This document shows, piece after piece, positions 60,528-64,000 of a DNA stretch of 64,000 nucleotides. This DNA is from an uncultured bacterium (GTDB taxonomy: Bacteria; Bacteroidota; Bacteroidia; Bacteroidales; Muribaculaceae), in assembly GCA_905214715.1 (NCBI GenBank), contig CAJMMT010000005.1, forward strand, positions 89,648 through 153,647, in the 5' to 3' direction. The notes beneath the pieces are model-generated. The model searched no databases. It was given only the letters and a program-made list of their open reading frames with translations, and was not told the DNA's origin. The position numbers and the translations under genes are program-made. Positions within the stretch are counted from its first letter, which is position 1. Each line of letters starts with the position of its first letter.

Positions 60528-63500
60528 GAGCTGGAGCCTGGGCCCGGCTATAGTGTTTCTGTTTGCGCTTGTCGCATATTGGCTTACAGTTGAACCCGCC
60601 GCCTCATGGTGGGATTGTCCTGAATATCTCACTACCGCCCTGCGTCTTGAAATCGGCCATCCGCCGGGCAATCCTTTCTGGACTCTTACCCACAGGTTCG
60701 TGTCCGCGTTCGGATTCACGCCGGGTGCGCAGGTGTTGCTTGTAAACATGATGGCGGGGGTATTCACTGCCCTTGCCTCGGCGTTGCTGGCTTCGGTGTG
60801 CCAGGTTGTGCTCAGGATACTGTTCTACCGTTCTTCCCGCACCCCGTGGGGCCGCTTTCTCATATCCTTCTCGTCTGCTGCAGGTGCGCTCTGTTTCGCG
60901 TGGGCCGATTCTCCGTGGTTCTCGGCTGTGGAAGCCGAGGTCTACGCCATGTCGATATTTTTCACAGCCCTGAGTATATGGCTTATGGTGAAATGGGCCT
61001 TTTGCCTTACAATCAACGGACGCGGACGGTTGCTGGTACTTATAGGGTATGTAACCGGTCTTTCTATCGGTGTCCACCAGCTCAATCTGCTCTGTATACC
61101 GGCCATGACGCTGATATTCGTTTTCCGGCGTATGCCGCGCCGGAGAGCATGGTTGCGCGGGTCGGTGGCCCTGATAGCCTCGTTTGTCATCGTGGCCTGC
61201 ATACTGGGGGGGATGATGCCCTCCATGCCGGTTCTTGCCGGACGCTGGGAGTTGACGGCGGTAAATTCACTCGGACTCCCTTACGGCAGCGGTGCCATAG
61301 CGTATGTGGCCGTTACACTGATGCTGGCCTGGATTCTTCCGTTCGTAGCCTATAAGTCGTATCACATATGGCTGCCGGCCTTTCTTGTCGGCGCACTGCT
61401 TTTTTTGAGTGGACTAACGTCGCTTGGCTCCAATCTTGAATTCGGAGGTGTGGCGGCCTTCCTGCTGGCGGTTTGTGCGGCGTTATATTTCCGCAGACGC
61501 AGACGTTCTTTCCAGGTTGCCGTATGGATGTTGCCGATGCTCCTTACCGGTTACTGCGTATATCTTATAATACCCATAAGGGCGTGGGCCAATCCGCCCA
61601 TGAACCAGGGTAATCCCTCCGACCCGTTTACATTTTACAGCTATCTGCAACGCGAGCAATATGGCTCCGCTCCTCTTTTCTACGGACGTACGCCTCAAAG
61701 CCGTCCCCTTCTCAAGGAGCGTGCCGATATCCGCCATGAGTCGGATGCCGAGGGCAACATATTCAAAACCGATACCGTATGGCGTTATTCCGATTACGTG
61801 CGCGATCCGCAGGGACCTCAATATGCGCGTGTGGCCAAGGGTGCCGTCGGCCCCGGACGCAGCGGACTTCTGTCGCCCGATGAAAGGCACCTTGTAGACT
61901 CCCTTACCGCCGCCGGTGCCCATGCCTATGTAATGGCCGACAGACGCTACAAGCTGCGTTATACGCCGGAACTTGACATGTGGTTTCCGCGTATATGGTC
62001 TTCTGACGCTTCCGACATGGAGAGTTTCCGTGCTTGGGTGGGAATGGATACGGTTACGATGGTGCGTATGGAAGTCAGCGAGACCCTCGATGCCGACGGC
62101 AATCCTGCCGGCAAACGAGACAAGGAGGGACTGCGGCGCTCCCGTGTGGCGTATCGCCCTACCTACATGCAGGCCCTGCGTATGATGCTCGGATACCAGT
62201 TCGGATATATGTATGGTCGGTACCATCTGTGGAATTTCATGGGGCGGCAAAACGATATATCGAGCACCGGAGAGGCTGACCATGGCAATTTCATAACCGG
62301 TATTCCGGCGGTAGACGACATGATGCTCGGCCCGCAGGAGAATCTTCCGCCAGAGCTCGGATCGGAAAACCGTGGGCGCAACATATATTTCGGTATACCT
62401 CTGTTGCTGGGTATCGTCGGGATAGTGTTCCTCAGCCGTCGCGGACGTGGCGGCCGTCGTCTGTTGGCTGTGGCATTGGCCCTTTTCTTCATGACGGGTC
62501 TGGCCATAGTGTTTTATCTGAACCAGGCCCCCGGCGAGCCTCGCGAGCGCGATTATTCCTTCCTCGGCAGCCTCTGGGCCTATGCCTTCTTTATCGGTTG
62601 CGGTGCCGCATGGATTCTTTCCTTGTGCCGGGCCGTATGGCTTCGCGCCTCGGTAGCGGTGCTGGTAGCGGCTGTTCCCTTGTGGATGCTGGCCGTGAAC
62701 TTTGATGACCACGACCGTTCGGGACGCTATTTTGTTGAGGCATACGCCGAAAATGTGCTGAACACCTTAGCTCCTGATGCTATAATTGTGGTGCAGGGCG
62801 ACAACGTTACCTTCCCCCTGTGGTATGCGCAGCATGTGCTTGGCGTGCGTCCTGACGTTACCATCGTCAATGCCTCTTATCTCGGATGTCCCTGGTATAT
62901 AGAGCAACTCAGACTTCCCACGGCCGGCGCGCCGGGTCTGGAGCTGACCATGCCGCGCAATCTTGCGTCGTATGGTGCGTATACCTTTACCGGAATAGAC
63001 ACCTCGCATGGCGACAGTGTGGCCGACGGGGTGGAGACCCTGCGCCGGCTGTATGCCTCCGAACCGGGCAAAGGGAAGCTCGGCGCGGCCTGTCTCGCGC
63101 TCGGACCGGAAAAGACCGGAAATCGGCCTGTGCTCGACCTGCGTCCCGAAAAGACGGGAGCTTCCAACGGGTGGCTTAACCTCGGTCAGCTGGTAATGGC
63201 GGATATGGTGATAAGCAATGCGGCCTCAGCCGCGCCTCGTCCCCTGTATTGGCACTCCAGCGTCGGGTGGCCATCCTATGCCGGTGCCTATCCTCTTACG
63301 CGCCGTACCTTTTCGGCGCGTCGGTATGCTCCGCAGGCGGAAGAGGAATATCTTACCGATGACATGGATGATGTTGTCGACCGTCTTATATGGGGTGGAC
63401 TCGACAGCAAGGATAATTATTACATAGATGAGGTAACGGCGAAATATGCGGTGCGCATGCGGCATAACCTGCTCTTTCTGGCCTTGGCTCAGGAGAAGGA

Positions 63501-63795
63501 AGGATGCCGGAAGCAGGCTCTTGAAACGCTCAAACTTACGCTGAACGCCCTCCCCAGCCACAAGATTCCATATACACGGAAATTGACCGCCGACTCGCTC
63601 GTAGATGAGTTGAAGATTGTAACCGGACTGATAGTGCGCCTTGAGATGTTTGACGATGAAGGGGCGCTGAAAGGAAAGCGCGAAGAGATAATACGGGCCG
63701 ATTCGCTGCGCACCGCCGCCTATCTGCGTTACCGCCACTCGCTGCCGGCGCGCCTCCGCCCCAACCTCTCCCCTGCAACCCGCTCTGTGCATTGA
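60502..63795 (+). CDS. DUF2723 polytopic membrane protein (GT-C-type)
   Basis: 1097 residues from a TTG at 60502, with a GTG at 60508 as alternative; no ATG fits the family start. It overlaps the SDR gene by 26 bp. The N-terminal domain is the DUF2723 module: VAYWLTVEPAASWWDCPEYLTTALRLEIGHPPGNP, with the acidic residues expected in the first loop of GT-C glycosyltransferases. About ten membrane helices (to about 700) alternate with a soluble insert (about 375-600), and the C-terminal 300 residues are soluble and periplasmic. The family is frequent in Bacteroidetes, and a protein-O-glycosylation role has been proposed. Whether it has anything to do with the steroid genes is unclear. Confidence 0.85.
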   Translation: MTVALHARKSWSLGPAIVFLFALVAYWLTVEPAASWWDCPEYLTTALRLEIGHPPGNPFWTLTHRFVSAFGFTPGAQVLLVNMMAGVFTALASALLASVCQVVLRILFYRSSRTPWGRFLISFSSAAGALCFAWADSPWFSAVEAEVYAMSIFFTALSIWLMVKWAFCLTINGRGRLLVLIGYVTGLSIGVHQLNLLCIPAMTLIFVFRRMPRRRAWLRGSVALIASFVIVACILGGMMPSMPVLAGRWELTAVNSLGLPYGSGAIAYVAVTLMLAWILPFVAYKSYHIWLPAFLVGALLFLSGLTSLGSNLEFGGVAAFLLAVCAALYFRRRRRSFQVAVWMLPMLLTGYCVYLIIPIRAWANPPMNQGNPSDPFTFYSYLQREQYGSAPLFYGRTPQSRPLLKERADIRHESDAEGNIFKTDTVWRYSDYVRDPQGPQYARVAKGAVGPGRSGLLSPDERHLVDSLTAAGAHAYVMADRRYKLRYTPELDMWFPRIWSSDASDMESFRAWVGMDTVTMVRMEVSETLDADGNPAGKRDKEGLRRSRVAYRPTYMQALRMMLGYQFGYMYGRYHLWNFMGRQNDISSTGEADHGNFITGIPAVDDMMLGPQENLPPELGSENRGRNIYFGIPLLLGIVGIVFLSRRGRGGRRLLAVALALFFMTGLAIVFYLNQAPGEPRERDYSFLGSLWAYAFFIGCGAAWILSLCRAVWLRASVAVLVAAVPLWMLAVNFDDHDRSGRYFVEAYAENVLNTLAPDAIIVVQGDNVTFPLWYAQHVLGVRPDVTIVNASYLGCPWYIEQLRLPTAGAPGLELTMPRNLASYGAYTFTGIDTSHGDSVADGVETLRRLYASEPGKGKLGAACLALGPEKTGNRPVLDLRPEKTGASNGWLNLGQLVMADMVISNAASAAPRPLYWHSSVGWPSYAGAYPLTRRTFSARRYAPQAEEEYLTDDMDDVVDRLIWGGLDSKDNYYIDEVTAKYAVRMRHNLLFLALAQEKEGCRKQALETLKLTLNALPSHKIPYTRKLTADSLVDELKIVTGLIVRLEMFDDEGALKGKREEIIRADSLRTAAYLRYRHSLPARLRPNLSPATRSVH

Positions 63796-64000
63796 GGGGT
63801 TTAGTTGTAAGTTTTTAGTTGTAGGTTTTTTTAGTTGTAAGTTGTGAGTTTTTAGTTGGTGGTTGTTAGTTGGTGGTTGTTAGTTTTTAGTTGTAGGTTT
63901 TTTAGTTGTAAGTTTTGGTTGTGGGTTTTGCGTAGCCTCGTGCCCCGGTAGAGGGCACGCAGAGAATAGCCGCGGGGTAGCGAAGCCTTAAGCGCAGCGA
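63796..64000. repeat. TTTTTAGTTGTAGG repeat tract followed by a GC-rich dispersed repeat
   Basis: 63797-63925 consists of units such as TTTTTAGTTGTAGG and TTAGTTGGTGG with a period of about 11-18 bases, also seen at 47041-47080. 63930-64000 (CGTGCCCCGGTAGAGGGCACG hairpin, then AATAGCCGCGGGGTAGCG) matches the reverse complement of 7010-7165. Non-coding. Confidence 0.55.

Overview
The window reads as a chromosome segment of a gut Bacteroidales, probably Muribaculaceae or a close relative (family assignment is inference). The evidence is promoter boxes of the Bacteroidetes TAnnTTTG type with an upstream TTTG about 19-20 bp away, few Shine-Dalgarno sites, many secreted proteins with a type IX (Por) C-terminal sorting domain, and typical Bacteroidales families: DUF2723, YfhO-like, a TGS-type nucleoside kinase, a four-helix-suffix protein and RhuM. 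I saw no rRNA, tRNA or CRISPR array.

Layout. 1-1966: 5' part of a large leftward gene with weak resemblance to phage virion proteins. 2000-6960: AT-rich accessory region with a candidate structured RNA (about 2220-2530), a radical SAM gene cut off after its first third, a secreted Cys-rich zinc-ribbon-like protein, a small secreted protein, a MORN-repeat protein, an orphan MNT nucleotidyltransferase and a rhuM pseudogene. 7208-11901 (minus): galactose operon (GH2 beta-galactosidase, galK, galM). 12283-20299 (minus): three large secreted proteins (LRR, subtilisin-like protease, repeated beta-domain protein). 20913-25963 (plus): two more secreted multidomain proteins. 26044: Crp/Fnr regulator; 27009-30329: secreted GH13 amylase with starch-binding modules. 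30501-34087: Lrp regulator, YfhO-like membrane protein and a small unknown. 34112-36363: repeats and decayed genes, including a broken type IX cargo gene and a small inverted-repeat element. 36505 xerD; 37582 TPR-membrane-AraC regulator; 39425-43651 (minus): two secreted proteins. 43975-50886 (plus): nucleoside kinase, mgtE, mutS, an unknown and secG. 51299-56345: TolC/HlyD/two ABC-2 permeases. 56417-63795: inositol-phosphatase-like enzyme, steroid 5-alpha-reductase-like protein, Old Yellow Enzyme-type flavoprotein, short-chain dehydrogenase and DUF2723 protein, almost without gaps.

How it works together. The gal operon and amylase support polysaccharide and sugar use, and the type IX cargos form the secreted/surface layer. 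The most notable functional unit is 57680-60527: a 5-alpha-reductase homologue, a flavin ene-reductase and an SDR in tight order, matching the gene set known in Bacteroidales for reducing 3-oxo-delta4 steroids and bile acids to allo/iso forms. The most novel-looking non-coding signals are the structured RNA at 2220-2530, two copies of a 186-201 bp inverted-repeat element with a related core (20331-20516 and 36163-36363), and 9-bp tandem repeats at 34112-34255 that recur near 47083.
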